Positions 1-12,126 of a stretch of 64,000 nucleotides of DNA are shown one piece after another. The translations under genes were made by a program, and so were the position numbers. The notes under the pieces were generated by a model, which worked only from the letters and a program-made list of their open reading frames with translations, did not search any database and had not been told where the DNA came from. The DNA comes from Nautilus pompilius. Lineage: Eukaryota > Mollusca > Cephalopoda > Nautilida > Nautilidae. How positions within the stretch are numbered: position 1 is the first letter of the stretch; every line of letters begins with the position of its first letter. The DNA lies in NCBI GenBank assembly GCA_018389105.1, contig JACATO010001546.1:186001-250000 (forward strand). The letters are read 5' to 3'.

Positions 1-603
1 ACTGGTTAAAAATGCAGTGTCATGTACTGCAGTTTTTTACTATTTGAATTAAATCAGATTAACAAAGTCTGATTTGATATTGGTTATTTACTAATAAACT
101 CAGGCCCACGAGGAGATAACTGTTGGATAATTAATTATTGGTAAAACATTAACATGCAAATTATGTTATTGAACCACAGGTTTACCGTAAAATAATCAAA
201 AGGCTTCCAGTGCTACTACGTTCCTGTCGCATAACTTTAATCACGTTGATTCAGATTGTCAGTTTATGTTCGTCTTGCAGGTTAAAGGGAGACAACTATG
301 TAGTACTGTCTCTTGAGGGAAGAGAACTTGAATAAAACAAAAAAATTGCTTTGAACAAGGCACGTATGCCAGAAGCTAGCCACAGATATTTAAATCGTTT
401 TTGTGAGGCTTATCTATATTTAAAAAAAAAAACAACAAACTTTCAATTTAACACGCTGCGTTTTTTTTAGTTACGGAACGTTTACAAAGAAAATTCGCAG
501 TTGCGCCCCTTGGTATCGCCAGCAGGTTGCAGCACAGGCCCACTGGATATCTGTGCCGAAATATCGGAGGGTGCATTAAACAAGTAATTTCAAACGATTC
601 GTT
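1..603. promoter_or_regulatory. Upstream region of RTRAF
   Basis: This stretch has no supported coding sequence. It becomes richer in CG dinucleotides from about 480 to 760 around the first RTRAF exon, as expected for the promoter of a housekeeping gene. No TATA box is obvious close to the start codon. The promoter role is inferred from position and composition only. Confidence 0.4.
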
Positions 604-3600
604 ATGGCCGGACTGTTTCGAAGAAAACTATAGCTCTGGGCTATCACAGCCCCGATACGTTTAACGTTAAAGGTGAGGAAGTGTAGCAGATTTCCGAATT
701 AGCGTAGGAGCGGAGCGCCACTCGCTCGCGAACTGGAATGGCAGGAATTTGGCCCTCGAGAGGAAGATTATCGGTCTTCCAGCGCCCCTATTAATAATAT
801 TGCCAGACCACCTCCCCTGCTTAACTTATACTTTCCAATCCTCCTCCTACGGCGGAATTCTATATCCCTCCTCTATTTGACTTGGTAATCGACAGAAAGA
901 AGAAGCTCGACCACGTCGTCGTCATAATAGTACCACAGATGGGTCTGAAGACCACGAACTCGATCTTTGCCATTAAATGCTGATCCATCATGAATACAAC
1001 CCCACCCCACCCTTTTTTAAAAAAAATTGTAGATAATAGAAGAAAAGAAACGAAAGAGATTTTAGCATCGGTATCCTTTTCTGAAGGTTGTTTTCTCCAT
1101 CCCGTGAGGGCGATTTGCTTTGTTTCTTAACCTCCTCGCTAATTGTCTCTTCCCAGACGTCGCCCAGTTCAGGTACATGATCGTCTGGCTCGAAGACCAG
1201 AAAATTCGGCATTACAAGATTGAGGACAGGGGTGAGCTGAGAAACACCGATAGTAACGAATGGAACAAGGCTTATCAGAAGGCAAGTGCTGACCAACCGC
1301 TTGTACAATTAAACGTGGTCTGTTTTAAAATTTAATGCACTACTTCCCTTAATTCTGCTTCCACACTAAAACATTGAGATATGTTAACTCTTACAGTTGG
1401 TCTTGATATGTAATGAAATCAGTAGAACTGATCATGTTCTTCATGACCAACTGCATTTGTTTCCAAGAAGCATCTACACAAACTAGGTAAGTTTTTGCAC
1501 CAACAGGTAGTGTTATGTAGTTGCTCGGTTTAAAATGTATGCACATTTCAGTTGTTAAAATGATTAATGTCAGAAAATGCAGAAATGAAATAGCTTGGTC
1601 TGTGAGTGAGTGGCTAATTAGATAATGTCATACCATTCTTGATAGATTGCCTTATAGTTCTACTTTAAAGCATGTAAAATTCCTTCAGTTTAGAAACATC
1701 AGAAAGTGAGTGAATGTGGTTCTGTAAATTAAAGGATTTATCCAAAGTGCACTGAACTCGGATGTGATGAAGACTGGCTGATTGTAAATAGTCTGTGTTT
1801 TGTAGTACCTGGAGGATATTGAATGTCCCCACTCTAGCATAGACTGGGCAGCTGTTATGGACTGGATTTTGGGTTTTGCTGTACGACTTGAATATGGTGA
1901 CAACTGTGAGTACATCTGTCAAGAATTATTGTACATTTATATAGTATGTAATTAAGTATACTTTAATAAAAGACTTGTTGAGGGAACTTCTGCCCTTTGC
2001 AAACATGATTTTAGCTATCAGAGCTCTTAATTTCTGTTTCCATACTGGTAATACATATACTCTGCAATCTCATCCTAACTTCAGGTTTAATGCACTTGCA
2101 TTTAATGATACCATTATCTCACTTAATTTAGCCTGGATAGAATTTCCAAAAATTTATTTACTTTTATTTTTTTCCTCATTTAGACAACTTAAGTTTTTAG
2201 AACAAATAAGCTTTATTGTTCATGTACACACATGCAAATTTACGGTGGGGTTATACTAGGGATGTTCAACTAAAACCCAGCCAACTATCTATGGTAATGT
2301 TATTTTAGCTGGGTTTCATTTGAACATCCTTACTAATATATAATTATAAATTACAACACCTTATTTTTGTTTGCTTGTTTTCTTTTTAGTGGAAAAATAC
2401 AAGAGTGTAACAGCAGAACACATCGAGATGAAAAGGCAGTCTGGAAAGGGAATGTCCAGCAATCCTTTGGATAACTTAGATTGTAAGGAAAATTACAACA
2501 TAATAGTGAAAGCCGAATGATCATCAGTTATTATTAAGATAATCTATGAAAGAATTCTTAAGGACTGTTATTGTGTTGAGAAATTATAGTTAATATTTTA
2601 TCCACTCATCCTTAGTATTTAGAGATAAAGCAGAAAGATTAGAAGTAACAGAAAGTGCAAAATAGGTTAGAAATTCTTTACTAGTAGAAACATATTGAAA
2701 ATTGGTTAATATATTTTCCAAAATTGACTTTTCTAGAAAAAAAATTAATTTTTACACAAAGACAAAAAATTTATCAGATGTGCTGTTAGGATAGAATATG
2801 GGTTAGACTTATTCTTAATAATAACAATACTAAATATTGTACCTGCTCTCTTTCCATCTATTGCAGCATTGGCCTAAGTCAGAGAATGAAAATTTGTAAG
2901 ACAACAAATGTTAAAATATTTTGTTACATAATCTAGCTAGATGCAGATTTTTACTTTTTTCCTCTTTCATTTTTTTATGAAATAGAGGTTGCACTGAGGT
3001 ACTCTAATTATTTTTTTAAAAAATGTATTTAAGAATTCTCAAAATATATGGAAAGTTACCTTGTGGAAAATGATGTAAGAAAGAATTTTAAAACTATTAG
3101 AACTGTCAAGTTATTGGCTTTATATGCCTTTTTTTTCAAAGTTTTTCAGTCATAAGAAAAGGCCAAAATTAATAACTGCATGTTAAAATCAACTGTTGTT
3201 ATTACTGTCTCTTCAGTTGATGATCCTCATTTCAAGGCAGGTATTGCTTCGCTTGCTATGTTGCTGCAAGTCCCTCCTCATCCTAGCCATACAGAACAGC
3301 TGAAGGTATATGGAAATGCATTATTTAATATTCACAAACATTGACAGTTTATAGTATGGCTGCACAAAATACACTTAGCTGATTAAAATTATTAGAAAAC
3401 ACATCAAAAAGTCATTGAATAACTCAAATAGCACAAATGACATAGCACACAGTTCAATAATCCAAATCAAAATGAAAAGAAAATATATCTGGAAATTAAA
3501 AGGAAAATTTAATTTATAGTGCAGAAAGTAGAGTGAAAATCATCTCACTGTCATTACTTTTGACAATAATTCTGTCATCCTCCCTCTGATAATACTCAAT

Positions 3601-6600
3601 GGACAGCACAATTATAGCTATGTTTACTGCTACAGACACTTTCATCTGGTGGTGGTGTCTACCCAGAGGTCAGCTTTGTTTGCCTGCCTCCTGTGTCTGT
3701 GGTGTAGCTGTTCACCTCAATTATCAGGTGGAAGAAATTTACTGGCCTTAGGTCATCAGGGACATCAATCTTTGGACCGGTGGACTGTGACAATACCAGC
3801 ACATTGATTGATTGCAGATTACTAAAACTCAGCTTGATGACCCTGCTCTTGCTCTCTACATCTGATGTCTGTCCATTGCTGTCTGACTAACTAAATGAGA
3901 GATTTGAAGTATGAATGATCAGGACCTCCACAACGCTAGAAGGAAAGGATTCCCTGTTGAATTTCATCACATGACAACTAAATAAACTCTCTTAATGCAT
4001 GTAGTTCACATTAGTAAGATCACTGGGAAAACGAAGCACTATAAATAGCCAGAGGAAGTGGTAAAGCAGACCTGCATCCTACTACAAGTACTGTCTATTA
4101 CAAGGGTGGCCAAACTGCGGCTCATTAACATATAATGTGCAGCTTGCAGAAATATGTTGGCTGAGACAGGAATTGTACAAGCCATTGCTCACAATGGTAT
4201 TTTTAGTGGGCATGGTTTTCGATCATGTGATTGTGACGTGTGTGGCTGTGTTGCGGGCAGTCAAATTAGCAGTGTTAGTGTGATTCTGGGTGCTGTAGAG
4301 TTTGGTCGCGTTCTGCGTGTTGGAGCTTATTCTTTTTTTCACATTAATGTTGTTACAAGTGTCTGAAAATTTTGTGAAGGAAGATGGCGTCATCAAATTG
4401 TAAGTAGTGAAAGTATGAAGATGAAAACAAATTTTAAGCCAGAGTGGGAGGAAGATTTTGAATTCACTGTTAAGGGAGGCAAACCTGTGTGAAAGCCAGT
4501 AATTTGAAACGTCACTATGAAACAAATCACAAGAACTTTTCGTCTGATTATCCACCTAAATCAGAATTACGGAAAAACAAGTTAACTATATTAAAATCAC
4601 CACTAAATAGCCAGCAGACACTGTTGACAACGTTCAGTAAGGAAGACGATACAACGCCTAAAGCTAGTTTCGTTGTATCGTGGAATATTGCTCATGCTAA
4701 ATGCCCATATTCTGATGGTGAATTTGTTAAGAATATAGCTGAAGTTGCAGTGTTAGATCCAAATAACAAAACTTCAGCAACTAATAGCACAAACATCAGT
4801 TTCATGCCACACTGCAGAGAGGCGTATCTCCCAGATCAGTGCTGATGTTGCAGGCAAAATGCAAAATGATTTAAAGCATTCACTTACATTCAGCTTAGCT
4901 CTTGACGAATCTACAGACAGAAGACAACCACTGGTGGTATTTGTTCGTTATGTTTCCTCTGATATAACTGTGAAAGAAGAGATGTTGGACTTAGTCACAC
5001 TGAAAGAAACAACTCGTGGTGTTGACATTAAAAATGCGCTTGAAAGAGCCTTAACAAATGCTGATGTTCCACTGGATAAACTCCTCAATGTTGCAACAGA
5101 TGGAGCACCTGCAATGGTGGGGAAAATGCAGGATTGATTGCATTAATGAAAAGTGATCCCCATTTCCCAGAGTTTCTCCCTGTTCATTGCATTATTCGTC
5201 GTGAGCACCTGGCAGCCAGATACTTTAAGTATGAAGATGTTATGAAATCTGTCCTTGAAATTGTCAATTACATATGCTTAAATGGGAAGGCCCACCGATA
5301 GTTAAAAAATTTTATTGAAGAACTGGAGCCTGAAGATAAACCCAGTGATGTCTCTTTCTACTGCAGTGTGAGGTGGCTGTCAACCAGCAATGTTTGAGTA
5401 GGTTTGTGGATCTGTTGAAGCCTATTATTACTTTTCTTGAAGAAAAGGAAAGATTCTATCCTCAACTGGAAAATGAGAAATTGATGCAAGATCTAATGTT
5501 CCTTACTGATATAATGAATCATCTACAAACTCTCAACTTGGCACTCCAAGGGAAGGATAGGATTGTTTCTGATCTTACTCAGACAATTTTCAGCTTTCAG
5601 AATAAAATAAGAGTTTTTCAAAGAGACATATTGTCAAGAAACTTTAGTCACTTTCCCAGTCTCCAAAGAAGAGTAAATACATTCCCTGATATTGAAATAA
5701 AAGACCACAAACTGGAAGAATACAAAGATAAATTACAAGGACTGCTTGATAATTCCCTAGCCAGGTTTGAGGACTTACAGAAATTGAAGCCCTGCTTCGC
5801 CTTTCTTGTAATCCATTCATGGTTGATGTGATCAATGATGGGTGTCCAATTCTCGGCCCTCTGGTTACAGATTCATCTGCTATGGAAATGGAACTAATGG
5901 AATTACAGGAGGACCTGGGTCTAAAGATGATCTATAAATCCCAGTCTACAATTGAGTTCTGGAAGCAAGTTCCAGAAAAAAATATCCTGAACTGAAGAAG
6001 ACCAGTGTGCGACTCATCTCAATTTTCAGCACAACACACTGCTGTGAATCACTGCACTCTGTTATGAGGTTTATGAAGTCGAAGCATCGTGCGATCCTTA
6101 CAAATTAACACCTGACGGAGCTAATTCGTACAGCCGTGACAACATATCAGCCAGATTTTCAACGACTCACAGCCAAGATAGAGACTCACGATAATCAGTC
6201 AGGATTTTGAAAATATTTTGGTACGCATATGTGTACCTTTTGATTATTGTAAATAATACAAATTAGCAGTTTAAAAACTCCATACATGAATAAATACTAT
6301 TAAACACATGTATTTCTTAATATTTATATAAAATGTTTGTAACAAAATGTGTGTGTAAGAGTAAAAATGTGTATGTAATATTTTTTCATGTCTTGTGTCT
6401 CTCAAACATCTGAAGTTTATCATATGTGGCTCTTACGTTAAGCAGGTTTGGCCACCCCTGGTCTAATAGTATAGACAGAAGTGGGCATTAATGACTCATT
6501 AATAACTGGGTCACTTTCAGCTGACTTGAGGTGGAAAGACTTGAGAAACTACAATGCAGAAGTAGATTGAATAACTGAAGCAGTATAACCTGCAAAAATT

Positions 6601-9169
6601 ACACTTTCTCCAGGCTATTATATTGCTTTTATAATTAATATACAGTATATTATTTGGGCTTGAGAGTACAAACAAAATTTACTTTTCTAATTTATCTGGG
6701 TATCATATATGCCAATACAGACAGACAGACAAATGCATTTTACACATAAAATCTGTGTTTTTATTACACCACGATGCTTTTACATCAGTTACAAAACCTT
6801 GTGTGTGTGTCTGTCTGTCTGTCTCTCTTGCTATATATATCTATTAACATTTGTTGTTTTTTTTTGTTTTTTTAGGCAATATGCTTATTGATAAAAGAGA
6901 AATTATCAGAAGAAGCAGTTAAAAACAGCAATTTAACAGGAAACCCGGTAGGAATTTTTGTTTATTTAATTACCTTCCCTATCTAAGGAGTCCGTTATAC
7001 TTTGTAGTTGATATTTCTAATTGTAACTGTGCAGCATGAAAACAAAGACTAGGAATATATGTAGTCATTGTTGATTTACACATTAAATATACTTGTATAA
7101 CATTTGACACTGTTGATGATAAATAGGGAATTTTAATTTTGCTTTAATTTTTTTTTTACTTCCTGCCTCAGTTTCCAAAAAGTTATTTTTATTCCCCAAA
7201 GAGACTGGTTCACACAATTTCAAAATCTGTCAGTTTTTGTAAACAGAAACAATATTTGAGTTGCCAGTAATGAGCCATAATTAATTACAGGAAAACCATT
7301 ATTTGGACAAACCTGTGACTTTAGTTACACAAGCTAAAACACCTCACAGAAGTACTGGAACAAACTCAAAAAAAAAATAGTGTTGGTTTTCACGCTGGTG
7401 TTTCCAGTTGGCAAATTTCAGTGCAAAAATCTGTACAAGCATCAGTTGAGAACTTCTGACTATGGAGATAACCTGAAGTTGTCCCTATCACAGCTCTTTG
7501 TTTCTAGATTCCAGTTGGAAAGCCTACTGTGCTACCATCTGATTTAATGAGTGGGGGCAACATTATATTATGCATAAATAAAATTGCAGGTTTGTCCAAA
7601 ATGTGTGTTGGTTTTCCTGATTAGATTTCTAGTTTCAGTATGATCCTCATAAATAAGCATCATATTAAGATTGTTTTCTTTTGTTTTTTTCTTAACAAAT
7701 CTTGTGTACCTGTATTGTCACTGTAAATAAAAAGCTTTTGCTGGTTAAAATTATGATGATATGGGGAGATGTAAATACTGTATTTTTGGGGTTATAAGTT
7801 GAGAGTATGATGGTACTTTTGTACAGTAATAACAGTATAGAATTTCTGTCAGGGTTATAAAACAGTGGTGGTGGATAACATCAAAGCAAGAGATTGGGGA
7901 AGGAAAGAGAATGAAGCATGTTGTGTCAAAACAAAGTCTTCAAGCTGATCCTCGACACTGGTCCATCTCGCTCCGCAACCTCGGTTTGCTGCTTTCAGTC
8001 GGTCGGGACGAATCCTCCACTTTTCGCCAATCACGAACACATTCCTCACCAGCGCCATACTGCTGTTCTGCTGCCATATTTCCACCATTGTTTTCATCAA
8101 AATTCGCCACTCAGTTTAAAAACTGCAGTATCTGCTTTCCTTTTCTTTATAGCAGGCATTTTCAATTTCAACTTTGGTGAATTGAATTGAAGTCCCCTAA
8201 CACAATGATATCTGTGCCGTCTAAACACTAAATAAAAGGGAGGTAACTGAATCTGAGTCAGCATGCACCCCACACACGTACAATCATGCATAAATTTCCC
8301 CATGGTACTTAAGGGGTCCCATGTTCCCAGTATCATGATTTCATATGACCATATAAAAGTTGGATTGGAGTATAAGTCGATTATCAGGCCCTTGCAGAAA
8401 AATGTATCGACTTATATGCCAAAAAACATGGTATACATTAGGTGATATAGCATATGTAATGAGAGAATTGTCTTTTTGTTGTGATATATTTTGGTTTGTC
8501 AGTGTATTTTTAACTAGTCTTGTTTTTTTTTTTTCTTTTTCTTGTAGAAAGAGTTCACTCCACTTGATAAAACAGAGCTTGGGTTTGATGCAGGAGGTTA
8601 GTTGACTGTTCTCATTCACTCACACACTATATTTATCAAAAGAACATTAGCGCTGTAACAAAAGTGCTAATTCCATAATTTAATACTTAGAAAGACAGTT
8701 TGCTTACTCTGTATGATAGAAGTGATACTTTACTATGTGTGAAGAATGTTTAAAGAGCTTTAAGTAATATAAAATAACTTATTAAATATTTCAGATGCTT
8801 ATTTGTCTGCGTCTGCACTTTGAAATGAACCTTTACAAATTATCCACATTGCCAGGTATTTCTGACACTCTTTTTCAGAGATGGTCTAAACCTAATGAGG
8901 GTATCCTCTCCTTTTTTCTTTCCTAGTCAACAGATTCTCTTAAAAATTGTAATGTGTTCTAAAGCTAAAGACAAAATGGATTGTTTTGGTTTTCATTCTG
9001 GTATTATTTTACAGATTATGTTATGAATGATGCAGCAAAAGTTTTGCGGTTGTTACACATAAAGGAACTGCGGGATCTACAGACCCAGATAAACCGAGCT
9101 ATTGTGAAGGTTCAGGCGCTCACTGCTGACCCGAAGACAGACAGTCGGCTAGGCAAGGTTGGTCGATAG
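604..9169 (+). CDS. RTRAF: RTRAF (hCLE/C14orf166/CGI-99), RNA transcription, translation and transport factor; 8 exons
   Basis: RTRAF is a small alpha-helical protein of the tRNA-splicing ligase complex (RTCB, DDX1, FAM98, ashwin) that also binds RNA polymerase II and shuttles RNA. Exons: 604-672, 1157-1281, 1806-1905, 2390-2482, 3217-3305, 6876-6947, 8548-8596, 9015-9169. Diagnostic segments are IVWLEDQKIRHYKIEDRG in exon 2, VRLEYGD in exon 3, FKAGI in exon 5 and LRLLHIKELRDLQTQIN with the C-terminus DPKTDSRLGKVGR in exon 8, all close to human RTRAF (244 aa). Exon 1 matches the human N-terminus: the FRRKL motif is followed by ALGYHSP, equivalent to ALDYHNP. Those two parts lie in different frames, so one base is missing around 629-633. 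The exons total 752 nt, one short of 251 codons. Intron 2 starts with GC. Apart from exon 1 the frame is open throughout. Identity is very sure; whether exon 1 is truly broken is not. Confidence 0.95.
1282..1805 (+). other. RTRAF intron 2, GC-AG type
   Basis: Exon 2 ends CAGAAG and the intron opens GCAAGT, the usual consensus of the rare GC-AG class. It closes with TTTTGTAG at 1798-1805. Joining here continues the protein exactly as in human RTRAF (…AYQK then YLEDIEC). No nearby GT donor keeps that alignment. Confidence 0.85.
2255..2336. repeat. Palindromic short repeat (family P), copy 1
   Basis: Two arms of about 23 bp, AGGGATGTTCAACTAAAACC… and its near-perfect reverse complement ending …GAACATCCT, flank a roughly 25 bp loop. 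A related copy lies at 12044-12126 and a weaker one near 49547-49611. Being dispersed and palindromic, it looks like a tiny MITE. The class is unknown. Confidence 0.7.
3306..4100. other. RTRAF intron 5, part before the hAT element
   Basis: No gene is visible. The first 300 bases are AT-rich. From about 3600 the composition is less AT-rich, but I could not assign this part to a repeat family. Confidence 0.4.
4101..6460 (+). mobile_element. hAT (Charlie-type) DNA transposon, near full length, defective
   Basis: The ends are inverted repeats: CAAGGGTGGCCAAAC at 4101 and the complement of CAGGGGTGGCCAAAC at the right end. They are flanked by 8-bp target duplications GTCTATTA (4093-4100) and GTCTAATA (6461-6468), one base apart, as expected for hAT. 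The plus strand carries a broken transposase. It includes a BED-like finger tail (NLKRHYETNH, about 4500), the RNase-H-like start LALDESTD (about 4895), a DGAPAMVGK segment (about 5098), a region near 5385-5640 with CSVRWLST just upstream, and a C-terminal HLTELIRTAVTTYQPDF-like stretch near 6110-6165. Frameshifts and stops (for example around 4845, 5137 and 5300) separate the pieces. The family resembles the transposase domesticated in GTF2IRD2 and related ZBED genes. It lies in RTRAF intron 5. Confidence 0.9.
7288..7619. mobile_element. Inverted-repeat MITE, 332 bp
   Basis: The left end CAGGAAAACC…TTTGGACAAACCTG is repeated inverted at the right end (…AGGTTTGTCCAAAA…GGTTTTCCTG). ATTA flanks both sides (7284-7287 and 7620-7623), fitting a short target duplication. 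No coding capacity is seen. The superfamily is not assigned. Confidence 0.75.
7778..8431 (-). mobile_element. Non-autonomous pogo-like element, copy 1 (about 654 bp)
   Basis: The inverted ends (left CTGTATTTTTGGGGTTATAA; right, complemented, CCATGTTTTTTGGCATATAA) are flanked by TA on both sides, as in pogo/Tigger elements. The minus strand holds a remnant of a pogo-type DNA-binding region (about 7900-8100): an EKWRIRPDR stretch, then KAANRGCGARW and [11 protein letters not shown]. This matches the 'W…LE..L..FVL..R' pattern of the CENP-B/pogo helix-turn-helix. A second, inverted copy lies at about 55040-55887. Confidence 0.8.
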
Positions 9170-11457
9170 ATGACCATCTTTCACTGAGAGCACCGATCAG
9201 CCTGAAATGATCAGCATGACAAGCAACTTTTCAGATGCTGTGTCTGTGTTCTGCATCAGTAATACTTTCTGTACTTAGTCTGTTTTGTTTACTATGTATT
9301 ACAAAAAACTTTAAAATTCAAATTTAACCTTTAGTTTTTTCTATAATGAAATCTTTCGGATAGTGGATTTCTAGATTGGTTCATCTACTAAGATTAATTC
9401 GATCTGTTTTAGGATTTTTAACAAAATAATGCAAAGATAAATGAAAATCTCATCGCTCTCTTTTGCTAACTCGCTCCTTTTCAATCAGTCGCTCCAGTAG
9501 ACTGTGTAACTTTTTTTTAAGAACAGTTTGGAGTATGAATGCTAGGTTTTCTTTCTTTCTTTCTTTTTTTACATTAAAGGAAGTAAGTTAAAATTCATGT
9601 TTGTAAAAAGTATTTGTTAGAATTTGCTTTAATTCAAACCAGAAAAAAAAAATATATTTTGCAAGAGTATTGCTCAGCCATTCTGCCTTTAGATGTACTA
9701 CATTTTCTTTTCTTTTTTCTTAAAATTATTGTACTGGATCTTTATTGTTCTTTTGTATGCAGTCTTTCGGGATTAGGATGTTTACTGCACTGAAGATCTG
9801 AGTTATTTATTACTCTTGTATTTCTTTTTTTAAATACTATTTGTAAAATTTGATATGATCAGCATGCACTCTGAATATAGTTTTGTTTTTGTTAAAATTT
9901 AAATTACATGCTTGTGAACTGAGAAAAATTGTTCTTAAAGATACAGTATTTACTTTGGTCAAAAGAGAGTGAAAAAATAATCATATGCATTGATTCCTTT
10001 CTCTGAATTTATTTTCTGACTAAAAAGGATGTAGTTGTATTGTTTTCAGTGTTTCTTTTTTTGTTTTTCCCGCCCTACTATTACAAATTATTTTTGAATT
10101 CAGAAAGGCATCTATTTTTTATTTTTTTTTATGTTTGTCTGTTATTTTCTGCAATTAAAACTGATTTATAAAATGTTTCTGAATGTTCTTTGCTAGATCT
10201 TGGTTGTGTCTAGGCTGGAAACAGTCATTGTTATTGGAAAATAATTGATAACCTGTTTGAATTCATGTCCAAAACTTGGTCTTGTGAATGTTCGCAACCA
10301 GTGAACCTGCACAACAATGCCACTGCGACAGTAATCTTTCTCTAGTCTGAATCTGATAGCATACATTCCCCCTCTATACAAGATAATCAAGAGTCATGGC
10401 TTTGTTTCCAAATATCGTTCTAAAACTTGTGACTGATCTGCCCCTGCAACAAAAACTGTCCACCATTCAGCTTGAAATTTCTCTTGTGTTAGATAGATAG
10501 AACGTTTACTAGAATTGAATGTCTAAATTATTATTTCTTGTTTTTTTCTGTGCTGGATTAAGGTTTATAGCTGAAGACAGATAAAAGTTAGTGAAAATAA
10601 ATTATTCTAGATTTACTATTGTGTGAAACCCTACTTAGAATATTTATACGACCATCTTTAGTGTGGTAATAATAATAGTAATGAGTTATAATATCCTTTA
10701 ATAATAATAATATTGATTTATGACAAGTTGTGAACATCCCAGGTTGTTTTTATCTTAATAATAATTTTTTTTTCTTAATTTGACATTTTTTGTTTACTCA
10801 ACATTTTGACCTTTATGTCACTACTTTTAACTCTTTGATTATACTCTTGTCTTTCAATAAGGTGCATCTATTGCTTGTGACCCTCTTGTTTCCTAGCATG
10901 ATTAGCTGTAGGTAATTTATTAATATGCTTTTGTCTGGTTCATTGTTATCACCACAACCTGCTAAATTCAAAACCAGTGGCATACATATAGAAACGCGAA
11001 CTAACAAGCATTCTGTAAACTTCTGATGCTGCCATAGCGGGTTAATTCACTGAATAGTACTTAAAGTAGAAAGTTGAATACACAATACTTACCAGAAATT
11101 GATCATTAAAAAAAAAAAAAAAAATGCTCTGGATTGATTCAATTTTGCAAAAGATTTTTGTTTCTAAGCTAAAACTCATCTTAGGGGAAAAAAGTTTTTT
11201 TTTTTTTTAAATCCCTTGTGAATAGTCAAAAGGAATTTTTTTTTTTTTTTTAAAAAACAAAAACCCTGAAGTTTATTGCCACTGAAATGTGCTTTCTTAT
11301 TTTTAAAAAATGCTGGATGATAAATGTTTTTGGGTTGTGGGAGGTCATACCTGCATTTCTTATGTACTTCTAGATCTGAAGAATGTTCACTAGCATTATG
11401 TTTTTAAATAATCTGGTGTTCATAGGTAATTAATTTGGGATGCCATTGTGTCAATAG
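9170..11457. other. RTRAF 3' region and gene-free DNA
   Basis: This is AT-rich sequence with T-runs. An AATAAA near 10597 is one possible poly(A) signal, but a 1.4 kb 3' UTR is unproven. A TTTC-type simple run lies around 9547-9566. No other gene is supported. Confidence 0.4.
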
Positions 11458-11697
11458 TTAACTCTTTCCCTGCTCAGGTTTTTGGCATTTCCATTAACAG
11501 ATTCACTCCAGTGACAATTTTGAACCCCCCCCACCAAGGTCATTTGCCAATGCTTAAACTAATGATATCTGGTGCTAATAACAAGCCATCTATCAAGTGT
11601 CACAAAAACCACACTACATCAGTGATCTCAGACTTTGGTGATTGATGGGATGTGATCATTGATTGGAGATCTCCGACTTAGGCAGAGAAAGAGTTAA
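11458..11697. mobile_element. TTAA-flanked MITE (piggyBac-like), 240 bp
   Basis: TTAACTCTTTCCCTGC at the left end is mirrored by GCAGAGAAAGAGTTAA at the right end. TTAA is the hallmark target site of piggyBac elements. It has no coding capacity. The piggyBac assignment rests only on the TTAA site and the inverted ends. Confidence 0.75.
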
Positions 11698-12043
11698 AAA
11701 AGCAGTCTTATAATGCAACACTACAGAAACCTAACCTCTCACTGCTTTTTAAATTACAAATGTACTGTTCATGATCAGTGCATGAAAAAGAATTCTATTA
11801 GTACTTAGCAGTTTGTCAACTTTCAAAACATTGCAAGAAGTAACCATTTTAAAATTTATCACTAAATAGAAATACCAACTCTTTGATCCTCTAATTCTTG
11901 TGGCTGATTGCTAACAAACTGGTTTTGCAAATCACAAGTAATCAAATTTATTGGAATCTACCAGATGCCCACCTTACAATTTCTTTCATTGTATGGCTAA
12001 GTGGAAAGATCCAGAATTTCAAGAAAAATTACAAATGTTTGCT

Positions 12044-12126
12044 ATTAGGGACATTCAAATAAAACCCAGATGGCTATGATATTATGGCAGTTCTATTTTC
12101 ACCTGGAATACATTTGAATGCCCCTA
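12044..12126. repeat. Palindromic short repeat (family P), copy 2
   Basis: ATTAGGGACATTCAAATAAAACC… is mirrored by …ACATTTGAATGCCCCTAGT. The layout and arms match the repeat at 2255-2336. Confidence 0.65.

Noticed and set aside
3600..4092. A less AT-rich stretch in RTRAF intron 5 that might be an old retrotransposon
   Set aside because: No reverse-transcriptase motif, no termini and no second copy in the window.
11108..11250. Runs of A and T that could look like a retrotransposon tail
   Set aside because: Simple homopolymers with no body or flanking duplication.
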